Position numbers and translations under genes: made by a program
From: Pseudomonas paraversuta
GTDB lineage: Bacteria; Pseudomonadota; Gammaproteobacteria; Pseudomonadales; Pseudomonadaceae
NCBI RefSeq assembly: GCF_904063065.1
Contig: NZ_CAJFCL010000004.1
Span: 1 to 64,000 of the forward strand
Length of the DNA: 64,000 nt
Reading direction: 5' to 3'
The notes under the pieces: model-generated
Told to the model about the DNA's origin: nothing
The model's input: only the letters and a program-made list of their open reading frames with translations
The model's database searches: none
Shown here: piece after piece, positions 53,290 to 62,932 of the stretch
How positions within the stretch are numbered: position 1 is the first letter of the stretch
How the letters are laid out: each line of letters opens with the position of its first letter

Positions 53290-55206
53290 TCAGTGGCTCG
53301 ACAGGTACGACGAACGGGTCAGGCCAAGACGCAGTGCATCGAGGTACTGGGTACGCTCTTTGGCACTGATGTTGGCGCTGGCCACTTTGTCGCGGTAGTG
53401 GTTCATCAACTCTTCCGGCGACAAGTGCACGTAGCGCAGCATGTCCTCGATAGTGTCGTGGGTCTCGATCCCGGCGTGGTACACGCTGCCGTCGTCGTTC
53501 TGGTAGATGTTCACCGAGTCGGTATCACCGAACAGGTTGTGCATGTCACCCAGGATTTCCTGGTAAGCGCCCACCAGGAAGATACCCAGCAAGTAATCCT
53601 CGCCTTCATTCAGCCCGTGAACCGGCAGGCTGGTTTCGATGCTCTGCTCGTCCACGTACTGCTTGATCTTGCCGTCGGAGTCGCAGGTCAGGTCTTGCAG
53701 TACGGCGCGGCGCAGCGGCTCTTCATCAAGACGGTGCAACGGCAGAATCGGCAGTACCTGGCCAATCGCCCAGGTGTCCGGCAGGCTCTGGAAAACCGAG
53801 AAGTTGCAGATGTACTTGTCGGCCAGCTTGTCGTTGAGTTCGTCGAGCACCTGGCGATGGGAACGCTGACGCGCTTTCAACGAGTTGTGCAAACGACGGC
53901 ACACGGCGAAGTAGCACTGCTCGGCCAGGGCTTTTTCAGCCAGGGTGATTTTGCCGTCGGCGTACTGGGCAGCGATGTCGCTCATGTAGTGCGTGGCGCG
54001 CCAGTAGGTTTCGGTGACCATTTCAATATCGGTCGGGCCCAGCAGGTCCACCAGCCATTGCACGGTCTCGGGCAGGATGTCCTTGTTCTCGATTACCGGT
54101 ACGTCGTCGTTGTGCTTCTCGACGTCGGTCACCTGCACCACCAGCATGGCGTGGTGCGCGGTCAGGGAACGGCCGCTTTCCGAGAAAATGTTCGGGTGCG
54201 GCAGGTTTTGCGCATCGCAGAACTCTTTGAGCATGCCTACGACAACGCCGGCATAGTCGTCCATGTCGTAGTTGATCGAGCTGGCGTTGCGCGAGTGCGT
54301 GCCGTCGTAATCCACCCCCAGACCGCCGCCCACGTCGATGTGGTCAACCGGCAGGCCGAGGTTGCGCAGTTCGCCGTAGTAGCGGATCGCTTCCTTGAAA
54401 CCATGCTGGTAGTCCGCCAGGTTGGCGATCTGCGAGCCCATATGGAAGTGCAACAGACGGATGCCCTGATCCAGACCGGCCACCCGGAAGCGCTCAACCA
54501 CCGACAGCAACTGCGCGGCAGACAAACCGAACTTGGATTTCTCACCGCCGGTGTCAGCCCACTTGCTCGATGCCAGGGACGACAGGCGCACGCGCAGGCC
54601 AACCTGTGGCTTGACCTTGAGCGAGGCCGCTTCTTCGATCACCAGGTCTACTTCGGATTCTTTCTCGATCACGATAAACACGTTGTGACCGAGCTTCTGC
54701 CCCATAAGCGCCAGACGAATGAACTCGCGGTCCTTGTAACCGTTGCAAACGATGGTGCCACCCTTGGGGGCCAGCGCCAGCACGGCCAGCAGCTCAGGCT
54801 TGGAACCTGCTTCAAGGCCGATCGACACGTCTTTGGTGGCGATGATGTTTTCGATCACGGCTTCTTGCTGGTTAACCTTGATCGGGTACAGCGCGGTGTA
54901 CTTGCTCTGGTATTCCAGACGCTCGATGTTGGCATCGAAAGCGCCGGTCAGCTGACGTACACGGTCTTGCAAAATATCGGGAAAACGCACCAGCAATGGC
55001 AAGGACAAGCCACTTTTGCGCAGTTCGTCGACTTGCTCGTACAGATCGATGGGCGAGCTGTTCGGGCCGTTCGGACGTACTTCTACGCGACCGGCTTCAT
55101 TGATCGCGAAATACCCGGCCCCCCAATGGCGAATCCCGTAAACACTGCGGCTGTCCGCAACTGTCCATTGGCTGCCATCGTCTTTGCGTGTGCGTCGTAC
55201 GGACAT
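53290..55206 (-). CDS. speA: Biosynthetic arginine decarboxylase
   Basis: This 638-residue PLP-dependent fold III decarboxylase turns arginine into agmatine, the first step of putrescine formation. The PLP lysine is in YPIKVNQQ (near residue 110), [16 protein letters not shown] binds the phosphate and the catalytic Cys region is in the second domain near [11 protein letters not shown]. Length and motif order match bacterial SpeA. It is a single-gene transcript ended by a strong terminator. A long open frame on the opposite strand is a shadow of its high GC third positions. Confidence 0.94.
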   Translation of the reverse strand: MSVRRTRKDDGSQWTVADSRSVYGIRHWGAGYFAINEAGRVEVRPNGPNSSPIDLYEQVDELRKSGLSLPLLVRFPDILQDRVRQLTGAFDANIERLEYQSKYTALYPIKVNQQEAVIENIIATKDVSIGLEAGSKPELLAVLALAPKGGTIVCNGYKDREFIRLALMGQKLGHNVFIVIEKESEVDLVIEEAASLKVKPQVGLRVRLSSLASSKWADTGGEKSKFGLSAAQLLSVVERFRVAGLDQGIRLLHFHMGSQIANLADYQHGFKEAIRYYGELRNLGLPVDHIDVGGGLGVDYDGTHSRNASSINYDMDDYAGVVVGMLKEFCDAQNLPHPNIFSESGRSLTAHHAMLVVQVTDVEKHNDDVPVIENKDILPETVQWLVDLLGPTDIEMVTETYWRATHYMSDIAAQYADGKITLAEKALAEQCYFAVCRRLHNSLKARQRSHRQVLDELNDKLADKYICNFSVFQSLPDTWAIGQVLPILPLHRLDEEPLRRAVLQDLTCDSDGKIKQYVDEQSIETSLPVHGLNEGEDYLLGIFLVGAYQEILGDMHNLFGDTDSVNIYQNDDGSVYHAGIETHDTIEDMLRYVHLSPEELMNHYRDKVASANISAKERTQYLDALRLGLTRSSYLSSH

Positions 55207-55401
55207 CGAAGTCCCCTATAAAGAAGTCAAATAGCCCAACCTGAAGGCAGGCTGGCGCAGTCTAAAGAGTAAATATGAAGATTAGTCTGCGCAGGGGTAG
55301 ACCCTGACAACAGCGCGGAGTTTAGAAACCGGTCAGAACAGGCTCTGTGAAAACCATGGCGAGCGACAAAAAGCACTTGGCGGTGGTCTTCACAGAAGCT
55401 G

Positions 55402-55773
55402 CTAGCCGCCGGACTTCTTGGCTTTGAACCCGTGCTTGAGCAGTTCGGCCAACAGCAATTCGACGTGATCGCCCTGGATCTCGATGATGCCGTCTTTCAA
55501 CGCACCACCGGTGCCACAGCGTTTTTTCAACGTCGTCGCCAAATCCTTGAGCGCGTCTTCCGCCAGCGGCACTCCGGTCACAGTGGTGACTGTCTTGCCG
55601 CCACGGCCCTTGCTTTCGCGACGTACGCGAGCAATGCCATCGCCATCGGGGATACGGGTTTGTTTGCAGGTACAGGCGTCCACCGGCTGACGACAGTCCG
55701 GACAGTGACGACCTGCGTCGGTGGAAAATACCAGGCCACCAAGGGCGGCGAAGGATGCGGCTTTTTTGGCCAC
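55402..55773 (-). CDS. yciH: Translation-initiation-factor-like protein Sui1/YciH
   Basis: This 123-residue protein of the SUI1/eIF1 family has an N-terminal CPDCRQPVDACTC zinc-like cysteine cluster and the SUI1 domain (GGKTVTTVTGVPL, LKKRCGTGGALKDG, LLKHGFKAKKSGG). Bacterial YciH resembles the initiation factor that checks start codons and influences initiation under stress. The GTG at 55773 with GAGG 7 bases upstream gives MAKKAAS, the usual family start; a TTG two codons earlier is less likely. It stands alone downstream of speA's leader. Confidence 0.87.
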   Translation of the reverse strand: MAKKAASFAALGGLVFSTDAGRHCPDCRQPVDACTCKQTRIPDGDGIARVRRESKGRGGKTVTTVTGVPLAEDALKDLATTLKKRCGTGGALKDGIIEIQGDHVELLLAELLKHGFKAKKSGG

Positions 55774-55985
55774 CGGCAATCCTCATATGGAGGACAAAAA
55801 ATTGGCCGGTGCCTGACACTGTTGCGCCAAGGAGTACCGACCGCGAAGCCCCACTCTGGCAGGGGCAGCGCAACTCAGGCGGGAAAACCGCTTGAGTCTG
55901 AAAAAGGTCGCGCAGTGTAACGACAAATGCGCTGCTGCCCAATAGCCAATCGGCGGCAATTTATAAACCAGTCAACCGTAACTTT

Positions 55986-56036
55986 GCAGGAGCGAGCTTG
56001 CTCGCAAGCTTTTAACCTCACCCGCTCGCCCCTACG
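55986..56036. repeat. REP element (GCGAGCTTGCTCGC)
   Basis: GCAGGAGC then the palindrome GCGAGCTTGCTCGC (55992-56005), and a degenerate second half (ccgctcgcccctac, 56022-56035). It is a standard Pseudomonas REP of the TGTAGGAGCGAGC family, between the NUDIX gene and the Sui1 gene. The same core occurs near 59976. Confidence 0.78.
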
Positions 56037-56571
56037 GCTTGATCTGCGCCAGATAGCGCTTGAGGGCTGCCAGCGAATCCGGGCAAAAAGGCTGTTGCTG
56101 ACTCAGGCGCAATGCCTCGGCCACCGACATGAAGCAGGCCTGCTGCACCTCTTCAGGCTGCACCTGCAACGGGCCATCCCACACGGCGGAAAAAACGGCG
56201 CACCACAGGTGATTTTGTTCGCCTTCGAAGTAAAAGCGTTCATGGGCAGTCAGCGATACGCCGCTCACCCCCAGCTCTTCTGCAAGTTCACGGGCTGCCG
56301 ACTCGGCGTAGCTCTCATCAACCCCCACCATGCCACCCGCCGCCACATCCCAGAACCCGGGATACAGCGCTTTGCTCAGGGTGCGCTGATGCACGCACAA
56401 TTCACCGGCAGAGTTGAACAGCAAAATGAAAGTGCCGCGCCCGATCAAGCCCTGCTCACGCAATTGTTGTCGGGGCAAGCCGCCCAGCAGCCGGTCTTGA
56501 GGATCAACCCAGGCCACCATTTCGAGATCAGAGGCCGCACGGTGTGCGGCCTCCAGCGCAGAAATCGGCAT
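56032..56571 (-). CDS. yfcD: NUDIX hydrolase, YfcD-like
   Basis: This 179-residue NUDIX protein has a full box GMVGVDESYAESAARELAEELG (GX5EX7REUXEEXGU) at about residues 80-102 and resembles the YfcD/IPP-isomerase-like branch. Substrate is unknown; members hydrolyse nucleoside diphosphate derivatives. The ATG at 56571 has a weak ribosome site, and a GTG one codon earlier is possible. The start is 3 bases after the stop of the DUF2333 gene upstream, so they are co-transcribed. Confidence 0.82.
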   Translation of the reverse strand: MPISALEAAHRAASDLEMVAWVDPQDRLLGGLPRQQLREQGLIGRGTFILLFNSAGELCVHQRTLSKALYPGFWDVAAGGMVGVDESYAESAARELAEELGVSGVSLTAHERFYFEGEQNHLWCAVFSAVWDGPLQVQPEEVQQACFMSVAEALRLSQQQPFCPDSLAALKRYLAQIKP

Positions 56572-56574
56572 CAC

Positions 56575-57645
56575 TCAGCCCTGGGACAGCAATTGTCGAA
56601 GGTCCATGACCGCCGCGTTGGCGCGGGAAATATAGTTGGCCATGACCAGCGAGTGGTTGGCCAGAACGCCGTAGCCGCTGCCATTGAGGATCATCGGGCT
56701 CCAGACCGGCTCCTGGGCCGCCTCCAGTTCACGAATGATCTGACGCACACTGACCGTGGCATTCTTTTTCGCCAGCACGTCAGCGAAGTCGACTTCAATG
56801 GCCCGCAGCAGGTGCGACAGGGCCCATGCCTGGCCACGCGCCTCGTAGAACACGTTGTCGATTTGCATCCATGGGGTTTCTTCTATTTCTTCATCAACCA
56901 CGGGTACCTGGCCGGGTTTCAGGCTTTCGGTCTTCAGTGCGCCATTGAGCTTGACCCGGCCGACGCTGGCCGACAAACGCTGCGACAGCGATCCCAGACG
57001 AGTACCCACATCGCCCAGCCAGTTGTTCAGGTTATCGGCGCGCGCATAGAACAGGGCGTTCTTCTGGTTGGGATCAGACAAGCGCGCCTGGTAGCGGCTC
57101 AGGGAATTGATCCCCTCCTGGTACTCCGACTCGCTGGACGGCAGCATCCAGCTCTTGTTGTCGAAGTTGAAACGCGGTTCGGCCTTGGCCAGATCGGCGT
57201 CTTCGGCCGACTGCGATTGCGAACGGGCAAAGTCTTTACGCAAGCCGCGGGTCAGGTCACGCACCTGTACCAGCACGCCATATTCCCAGCTCGGGATATT
57301 GTCCAGAAACACGCCCGGCGGAAAACGGTCATTGGACAGATAGCCGCCCGGTTTATTGAGCAGGGTGCCGGCCACGGTTTTAAGGGTTTCAACAGTGGTG
57401 AACCCCGGAACCATTTGCTTGCCATCCCTCTCGGCAGCCAGCTGGGCGTTTTGCTGCACCGGGAACAAGTCCGGTTCCTGGCTCCAGTACCAGCCCAGAC
57501 CCAGGCACACCACGACGAAGATCCCCACCAGCACGGCGATTGAGCGGCTAAACAGAATGCTTGTGAAATAGCCACGCGACGGGGCACGGGTCTCCCTGAC
57601 CGACTCACGGGCACTGCTGCCCTCACGTTTTTTCCAGTCCAGCAT
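56575..57645 (-). CDS. DUF2333-family protein
   Basis: This 356-residue protein has an N-terminal basic segment and one membrane helix near residues 32-52 (SIAVLVGIFVVVCLGLGWYW), with a helical periplasmic part. The family DUF2333 has no established role; it is widespread in Pseudomonas and related bacteria. The gene is followed directly by the NUDIX gene. Its upstream region of 367 bases is shared with the chemotaxis gene on the other strand. Confidence 0.83.
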   Translation of the reverse strand: MLDWKKREGSSARESVRETRAPSRGYFTSILFSRSIAVLVGIFVVVCLGLGWYWSQEPDLFPVQQNAQLAAERDGKQMVPGFTTVETLKTVAGTLLNKPGGYLSNDRFPPGVFLDNIPSWEYGVLVQVRDLTRGLRKDFARSQSQSAEDADLAKAEPRFNFDNKSWMLPSSESEYQEGINSLSRYQARLSDPNQKNALFYARADNLNNWLGDVGTRLGSLSQRLSASVGRVKLNGALKTESLKPGQVPVVDEEIEETPWMQIDNVFYEARGQAWALSHLLRAIEVDFADVLAKKNATVSVRQIIRELEAAQEPVWSPMILNGSGYGVLANHSLVMANYISRANAAVMDLRQLLSQG

Positions 57646-58012
57646 GGCTATATCCTTTCAAATTCCAGGTTCAATCGTTCGACCACAACCCTACCTCATA
57701 GTGCCTAGGGTCTGTTGGCGTTTCATTGGCTACAGGCTTTTTAATCACGTCCGGGCCGTGCAACTCGCAGGCGGGCCGGTCCGCCCGGCACTATAGAACA
57801 AGCACGGACGAGCCATGGTAAATATGGCTGCGCGGCTGTCAATTTCAAGCGGGACAGCCTGATTGGAAACCGGGAGACCGCCTCGGGCCGTGAATCCAGC
57901 AATCAAGGCAAATAGCCACTATTTATGCGGAATACCCCCGCCCCGTCACATCGATGTCATACAAACGCCATAACTTCAGGCGCTTCTTACTGCGTAGTAG
58001 GCAAAACCCCGC
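57646..58012. other. Divergent intergenic region of DUF2333 and the chemotaxis receptor
   Basis: This 367-base stretch has no credible gene. It has a GC-rich dyad near 57770-57790 (GGCGGGCCGGTCCGCC) and, near 57792, a TATAGT-like sequence on the minus strand that could be part of the DUF2333 promoter. No repeat or RNA gene was recognised. Confidence 0.5.
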
Positions 58013-59974
58013 ATGCGCCTGAAGCTGCTAACCAACTTGAACACCCTGTTACTGGTCGCCGTATGCCTGGCGCTGGGCGCCACTTTATGGTGGTCGCAGC
58101 GGGCGCTGGAGCGTCCGTTCCTGTTGATGGAGCGCTACCTGAGCCTGTCGCAGCTGTTTCAGAATCAAGTTTCGCGCAACATTGAAGACTACCTGGCCAG
58201 TGGCGATGCCGTGCGCCTGAGCGAGGCCAACAGCGCGCTGGACAGGCTCCAGACAGCGCTCGACTCACTGCCCCCTGCTCTGGCCCAGGCCTGGCGCCCC
58301 AGCCTTGAAGAGCTGAGCCACTTCAGCAACAACCAATTGCTGGCTGCCGGCAAACTGGCCGCAGACCCGCAAGCCCTGCTGCTGCAGGCTGAGCGCGAGC
58401 TGGCCGGCAACCTGGAACAGCTCAGCCAGTATGCCCGGCAGGCCAGCACCCCCGAAGCCCGCCTTTATTCTGCGCCGTTGCTGACTGGCGCCCTGCATCT
58501 GGCCAGACTGTCCCTGAGCCGGGACAAACTGGTGAGCAGCGCCCGCAGCGAGCTGGCAGGCGAGGTGGAACGCGAACTCGCCAGCATCCGGGCCCAGGCA
58601 CAGCAGATCGACGCTATGCCCTTACTGGGAGTAAGCGCGCAAAATACTTCCGGCAACGACGATTTCGCCGCGCTGATGGGGCTGCAAACCGAACGCACGA
58701 CACAGGCCGAAGATGCGGGGATCGGCCTCAAGCGAGAGCTGAACAACCTGCTGAACCGCTACCCCGCCGAACTCAAACGCACCCAGACCCAAATAGAACA
58801 ACGGGCCCTGCTCGGCAACAGCACCCACCTGAAACTCAACGCCGTGCAACAGGCAATTGCCGCGCTGGAACCGCAAGTGCGCGCCGAGCACGGGCAGATC
58901 CAGAGCGAGGTGAGGCTGATCCAGGGTCTGATGATTGGTCTGATTCTGCTGATCGCACTGCTGATCGACACTCTGCAACGTAGGCTGGCCAAGGTCCTGA
59001 CCCATTTGACCGGGTCGCTGTCGACCTGGGCCGACGGCGACTTCAGCCGCGACATCCAGCTGGGCAAGACCAATCGCGAGCTGCATGACATTGAGGCTTC
59101 GCTCAATCGCCTGCGCCAGTACCTGGTGAATCTGGTGGGCACCCTGCGCCTGAATGCCCAACAGGTCGCCGGCAGCAGCCAGACCCTGGCCGAACTCAGC
59201 AACGGCCTGCACGGCGGCGCCGAACGCCAGGCTGTTGATACGGCCCAGATCCGTGACGCACTGGGCGAACTGGAGGCCACCATCACCCAGGTCGCAGGGG
59301 ATGCCAGCCATGCTGCCGATGCCAGTCGCAGCGCCGGCCTGGCTGTTGCCCAGGGGCAGCGCGTAATAGACCAGAGCCTGACCGGGTTGCGCGCGCTGGT
59401 CGGGGAAGTACAAGGCAATGCACAGAGCATCGAACGCCTGGCAGAAGAGTCTGCGACCATTGGCGGGGTCTTGACCGTGATCCGCTCCATCGCCGACCAG
59501 ACCAACCTGCTGGCACTCAATGCGGCCATTGAGGCCGCCCGTGCTGGAGAAATGGGCCGCGGCTTTGCCGTGGTTGCCGAAGAAGTCCGCTCCCTTGCGC
59601 AACGGACCGCAGGCGCCACCAGCGAGATCCAGACCCTCATTGGCGGGCTGCAACTGGCCGCCCGGCAATCGGTTGAGGGCATGCGCGCACAAGTGGAACA
59701 TGCCCGGGCCACCGCCGAAAAAGCCCAGGACGCTGAAGGCGCGCTGGATGAGATTGTCGATGCGATTACCACTATCTCCGGCACCGCAATGCGCATCGCC
59801 GACGTCACCGCACAACAAGGCACGGCTGTGGGGGAGATTCGCAACCACAGTGAGCGCATTCACCAATTGGGCGACGACAACCTGCAACGCATCGCTGTTG
59901 CTCGGGACCAGAGCCAGCAGTTGCTGGAGCTGGGCGGCAAATTGAACTCAGCCGTGCACAGTTTTCGCCTGTAG
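58013..59974 (+). CDS. Methyl-accepting chemotaxis receptor
   Basis: This 653-residue receptor has an N-terminal membrane helix (residues about 8-26), a periplasmic helical sensor domain, a second helix near residues 305-322 ([17 protein letters not shown]), a HAMP region with [17 protein letters not shown] and a cytoplasmic signalling domain. The hairpin tip [20 protein letters not shown] is intact. The sensor looks like a helical bundle rather than a dCache domain. The ligand is unknown. The ATG at 58013 has a weak site. No CheB/CheR-binding pentapeptide is visible at the end. Confidence 0.88.
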   Translation: MRLKLLTNLNTLLLVAVCLALGATLWWSQRALERPFLLMERYLSLSQLFQNQVSRNIEDYLASGDAVRLSEANSALDRLQTALDSLPPALAQAWRPSLEELSHFSNNQLLAAGKLAADPQALLLQAERELAGNLEQLSQYARQASTPEARLYSAPLLTGALHLARLSLSRDKLVSSARSELAGEVERELASIRAQAQQIDAMPLLGVSAQNTSGNDDFAALMGLQTERTTQAEDAGIGLKRELNNLLNRYPAELKRTQTQIEQRALLGNSTHLKLNAVQQAIAALEPQVRAEHGQIQSEVRLIQGLMIGLILLIALLIDTLQRRLAKVLTHLTGSLSTWADGDFSRDIQLGKTNRELHDIEASLNRLRQYLVNLVGTLRLNAQQVAGSSQTLAELSNGLHGGAERQAVDTAQIRDALGELEATITQVAGDASHAADASRSAGLAVAQGQRVIDQSLTGLRALVGEVQGNAQSIERLAEESATIGGVLTVIRSIADQTNLLALNAAIEAARAGEMGRGFAVVAEEVRSLAQRTAGATSEIQTLIGGLQLAARQSVEGMRAQVEHARATAEKAQDAEGALDEIVDAITTISGTAMRIADVTAQQGTAVGEIRNHSERIHQLGDDNLQRIAVARDQSQQLLELGGKLNSAVHSFRL

Positions 59975-59975
59975 A

Positions 59976-60003
59976 AGCGAGCTTGCTCGCGAGCAAGCTC
60001 GCT
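59976..60003. repeat. 28-bp perfect palindrome (REP type)
   Basis: AGCGAGCTTGCTCG and its exact complement CGAGCAAGCTCGCT meet with no spacer, giving a 28-bp perfect palindrome. It starts 1 base after the receptor stop codon and ends 63 bases before dsbD. It shares the GCGAGCTTGCTCGC core with the REP near 55992 and may terminate the receptor transcript. Confidence 0.82.
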
Positions 60004-60066
60004 GCTGCAGGGCATCTCAGCATTCACTCCGCTATCATGCGCCCACGTTTGATTTGCGAGATTCCT

Positions 60067-61845
60067 ATGCGCCGCCTGTTCCTTGTTCTGTGTTTGCTGC
60101 TCGCCGTACCGGCCATGGCCGCCGGCCTGCTGGATAACCGGCCCAGCTCTACCCTGGGTGCAATCAATAACAGCAACGACTTTTTACCGGTGCGTGACGC
60201 GTTCAGGCTCAACCTGATCGACAGCACGCCCGAGACCATCAAGCTGCGTTTTGTCCCCACCGAAGGCTATTACCTGTATCGCCACAAGTTCGCCTTTAGC
60301 ACCGAACCCGCCGATATCGCCCTGGCCACGCCACAGTTACCGCCCGGCGAGCAAAAGCACGATGAGTATTTCGGCGACGTCGAGGTCTATCACGGCATTC
60401 TTGATGTCGACATCCCGCGCCCGACCGATGATCAGCGTCCGTTCACCCTGGTGGTCACTTACCAGGGCTGCGCCGACAAGGGTTTGTGTTATCCACCGGA
60501 AACCGAACGCCTGAGCATCGGCGGCACCCCGGTTTCGACCGCGACCGGCGACAGTGCCGCACCAGCCATCAATAGCTGGACCTGGCGCGAGCTGGCGCTG
60601 TTCTTCCTCGCCGGCCTGGGCCTGACCTTTACCCCCTGCGTGCTGCCGATGCTGCCGATTTTGTCGGGCGTGGTATTGCGTGGCCAGGTGGGCGGGCTGC
60701 GCGGCTTTAGCCTGTCACTGGCCTACGTGCTGCCAATGGCCGCCTGCTTTGCACTGCTCGGCGCGCTGATGGGGATGTTCGGCGCACAGCTCAACCTTCA
60801 GGCACGCCTGCAATCGGTGTGGGTACTGGCGCCCTTTGCCCTGTTCTTCGCGATTTTTGCCCTGGCCATGTTCGGAGTGTTCGAACTGAAGTTGCCGCAA
60901 GCCATCAGCAACCGCCTTGATCGCGTAGCCAACCGCACCCAGGGCGGCTCGCTGTGGGGTGCTGCCGTGCTCGGCGTGGTGTCCAGCCTGCTGGTATCGC
61001 CCTGCGTCTCGGCCCCGCTGGCGGGAGCATTGCTCTATATCAGTGCCAGTGGTGATGCCCTGGGCGGCGGTTTGAAACTCTTTGCCCTGGGGCTGGGCAT
61101 GGGCGCGCCCCTGCTGCTGGTCGCAACCGGCGGTGCGGCCTGGTTACCAAAAAGCGGGCCATGGCTGGTCAGCGTCAAAAACGCCATTGGCGTGCTGTTG
61201 CTCGGTTTGGCCATCGCCCTGCTCAGCCGCGTGCTGCCGGGCCCCGTTACCCTGCTGTTGATTGGTCTGCTGGCGGCCGGGGTGAGTCTGTTTCTCGGCA
61301 CTCTGGAGTTCGGCTACAAAGCCCCGCGCCAACGTCTGGCGCAGTTGCTTGGGCTATTTCTGCTGGTTTACGCCCTGGCCTGCTGGTACGGCGCCCTCAG
61401 CGGTCAAAGCGACCCGTTCAGGCCGCTTGGACACTGGCAGCCTGCGGCATCCGCCGCCGGCCCGGCCCAAAGCAGCAGTGAATGGCAAACCGTCAGCACC
61501 GCAGAGGAGCTGGACAAGGTGTTGGCACAAGCCAGTGCCGCCGGCCAGCCGCTGTTGCTGGACTGGTACGCCGACTGGTGTATCAGCTGCAAGGTGATCG
61601 AGCACGAGGTCCTGAACAACCCGCAGGTGCTGGACCGGCTCAAAGGCTACCGGCTGGTACGGTTTGACATGACTGCCAGCAATGCCGGGCAGCGCGCCCT
61701 GCTCGACCGCTACCAATTGTTCGGCCCTCCGGCACTGATGTTCTTTGGCAAAAACGGCAGTGAAAAAAGTGACTTGCGGGTCATCGGCGAGATCAATGCA
61801 GCAGACTTCGCCGAACGTGTCGACAACGCAAATGACCGGATCTAG
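60067..61845 (+). CDS. dsbD: Thiol:disulfide interchange protein DsbD
   Basis: This 592-residue protein has a signal peptide (LFLVLCLLLAVPAMAA), an alpha domain with the GCADKGLCYPP cysteine pair and an eight-helix beta domain with FTPCVLPMLP and SPCVSAPLAGA, the two membrane cysteines. A thioredoxin-like gamma domain carries WCISC. DsbD carries electrons from cytosolic thioredoxin to periplasmic reductases such as DsbC. The ATG at 60067 starts the signal peptide; an upstream in-frame start would lie in the REP region. A single-gene unit. Confidence 0.93.
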   Translation: MRRLFLVLCLLLAVPAMAAGLLDNRPSSTLGAINNSNDFLPVRDAFRLNLIDSTPETIKLRFVPTEGYYLYRHKFAFSTEPADIALATPQLPPGEQKHDEYFGDVEVYHGILDVDIPRPTDDQRPFTLVVTYQGCADKGLCYPPETERLSIGGTPVSTATGDSAAPAINSWTWRELALFFLAGLGLTFTPCVLPMLPILSGVVLRGQVGGLRGFSLSLAYVLPMAACFALLGALMGMFGAQLNLQARLQSVWVLAPFALFFAIFALAMFGVFELKLPQAISNRLDRVANRTQGGSLWGAAVLGVVSSLLVSPCVSAPLAGALLYISASGDALGGGLKLFALGLGMGAPLLLVATGGAAWLPKSGPWLVSVKNAIGVLLLGLAIALLSRVLPGPVTLLLIGLLAAGVSLFLGTLEFGYKAPRQRLAQLLGLFLLVYALACWYGALSGQSDPFRPLGHWQPAASAAGPAQSSSEWQTVSTAEELDKVLAQASAAGQPLLLDWYADWCISCKVIEHEVLNNPQVLDRLKGYRLVRFDMTASNAGQRALLDRYQLFGPPALMFFGKNGSEKSDLRVIGEINAADFAERVDNANDRI

Positions 61846-61975
61846 AGAGCTGGTCACAAACTTTTCGCGAACATCGGTCATCGTGCTGGCTATTGCAGTT
61901 AACTGGACAGCGAATCCGCTTTTCGGCATAGTCGCCCGGCATTGATAACTGCACACACATAACAAGGAACAGCAG

Positions 61976-62431
61976 ATGGCGACTTTTCTGGTTCTGCACG
62001 GCCCCAACCTGAATTTGCTCGGCACCCGCGAGCCGGGCGTCTACGGCGCTACTACCCTGGCGCAAATCAATCAGGACCTGGAGCAGCGGGCCCGCGATGC
62101 CGGTCACCATTTGCTCTATCTGCAAAGTAATGCCGAGTATGAGTTGATCGACCGGATCCACGCTGCCCGCGATGAAGGCGTGGACTTTATCCTGATCAAC
62201 CCGGCTGCTTTTACCCACACCAGCGTGGCATTACGTGACGCGCTGCTGGCGGTGAGCATCCCATTCATCGAAGTGCATTTATCAAACGTGCACAAACGCG
62301 AACCTTTCCGCCATCACTCCTACTTCTCCGACGTTGCGGTAGGTGTGATCTGCGGCCTTGGCGCCAGCGGTTATCGACTGGCCTTGGAGGCCGCCCTGGA
62401 ACAGCTTGAACTACAAGCTAAACGCCCCTGA
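61976..62431 (+). CDS. aroQ: Type II 3-dehydroquinate dehydratase
   Basis: This 151-residue dodecameric enzyme removes water from 3-dehydroquinate in the shikimate pathway. Motifs are [30 protein letters not shown] with the catalytic Tyr/Arg region, [17 protein letters not shown], and [17 protein letters not shown]. The ATG follows AAGGA. It is the first gene of the unit aroQ-accB-accC, as in many Pseudomonas. Confidence 0.94.
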   Translation: MATFLVLHGPNLNLLGTREPGVYGATTLAQINQDLEQRARDAGHHLLYLQSNAEYELIDRIHAARDEGVDFILINPAAFTHTSVALRDALLAVSIPFIEVHLSNVHKREPFRHHSYFSDVAVGVICGLGASGYRLALEAALEQLELQAKRP

Positions 62432-62456
62432 CCGACCCATTGGGAGTTGACGATTC

Positions 62457-62915
62457 ATGGATATCCGTAAAGTTAAGAAACTGATCGAACTGCTGGAAGA
62501 GTCCGGCATCGACGAGCTGGAAATCAAAGAAGGCGAAGAGTCCGTACGCATCAGCCGTCACAGCAAGACTCCTGCTCAACAGTTCTACGCACCAGCGCCA
62601 ATGCAAGCTCCGGCTGCTGCTCCGGTTGCTGTTGCTCCGGTTGCCACCGTGACCGAAGCACCTGCTGCACCAAAACTGAACGGTTTTGTGGTCAAGTCGC
62701 CAATGGTCGGTACTTTCTACCGTACCCCGGCACCTACCTCGCCAGCCTTCGTTGAAGTCGGCCAGACCGTTAAGGTCGGCGACACCATTTGCATCGTTGA
62801 AGCGATGAAAATGATGAACCACATCACGGCCGAAAAAGCCGGTGTTATCGAATCCATCCTGGTAGAAAACGGTCAACCGGTTGAGTTCGATCAACCGCTG
62901 TTCACCATCGTTTGA
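62457..62915 (+). CDS. accB: Biotin carboxyl carrier protein of acetyl-CoA carboxylase
   Basis: This 152-residue protein has a coiled N-terminal region, a proline/alanine-rich linker ([19 protein letters not shown]) and a C-terminal biotinyl domain with VEAMKMMN; the biotin lysine is Lys118. It carries the carboxyl group between the AccC and AccAD subunits for malonyl-CoA formation. It lies 25 bases after aroQ and 17 bases before accC. Confidence 0.95.
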   Translation: MDIRKVKKLIELLEESGIDELEIKEGEESVRISRHSKTPAQQFYAPAPMQAPAAAPVAVAPVATVTEAPAAPKLNGFVVKSPMVGTFYRTPAPTSPAFVEVGQTVKVGDTICIVEAMKMMNHITAEKAGVIESILVENGQPVEFDQPLFTIV

Positions 62916-62932
62916 ACCACGGGGAGCCAACG

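Noticed and set aside
53293..55221. Open frame of 642 codons opposite speA
   Set aside because: It covers exactly the length of speA, which keeps all active-site motifs; this mirror pattern is expected in high-GC genes.
55927..57543. Open frame of 538 codons opposite the NUDIX and DUF2333 genes
   Set aside because: It spans two well-supported reverse-strand genes and has no motif.
58622..59887. Open frame opposite the chemotaxis receptor
   Set aside because: The receptor's signalling hairpin is intact on the plus strand; the reverse frame is a shadow.
9250..60003. CRISPR array or insertion-sequence ends suggested by repeated hairpins
   Set aside because: The hairpins are scattered single units at gene ends without spacers, terminal repeats or transposase genes.
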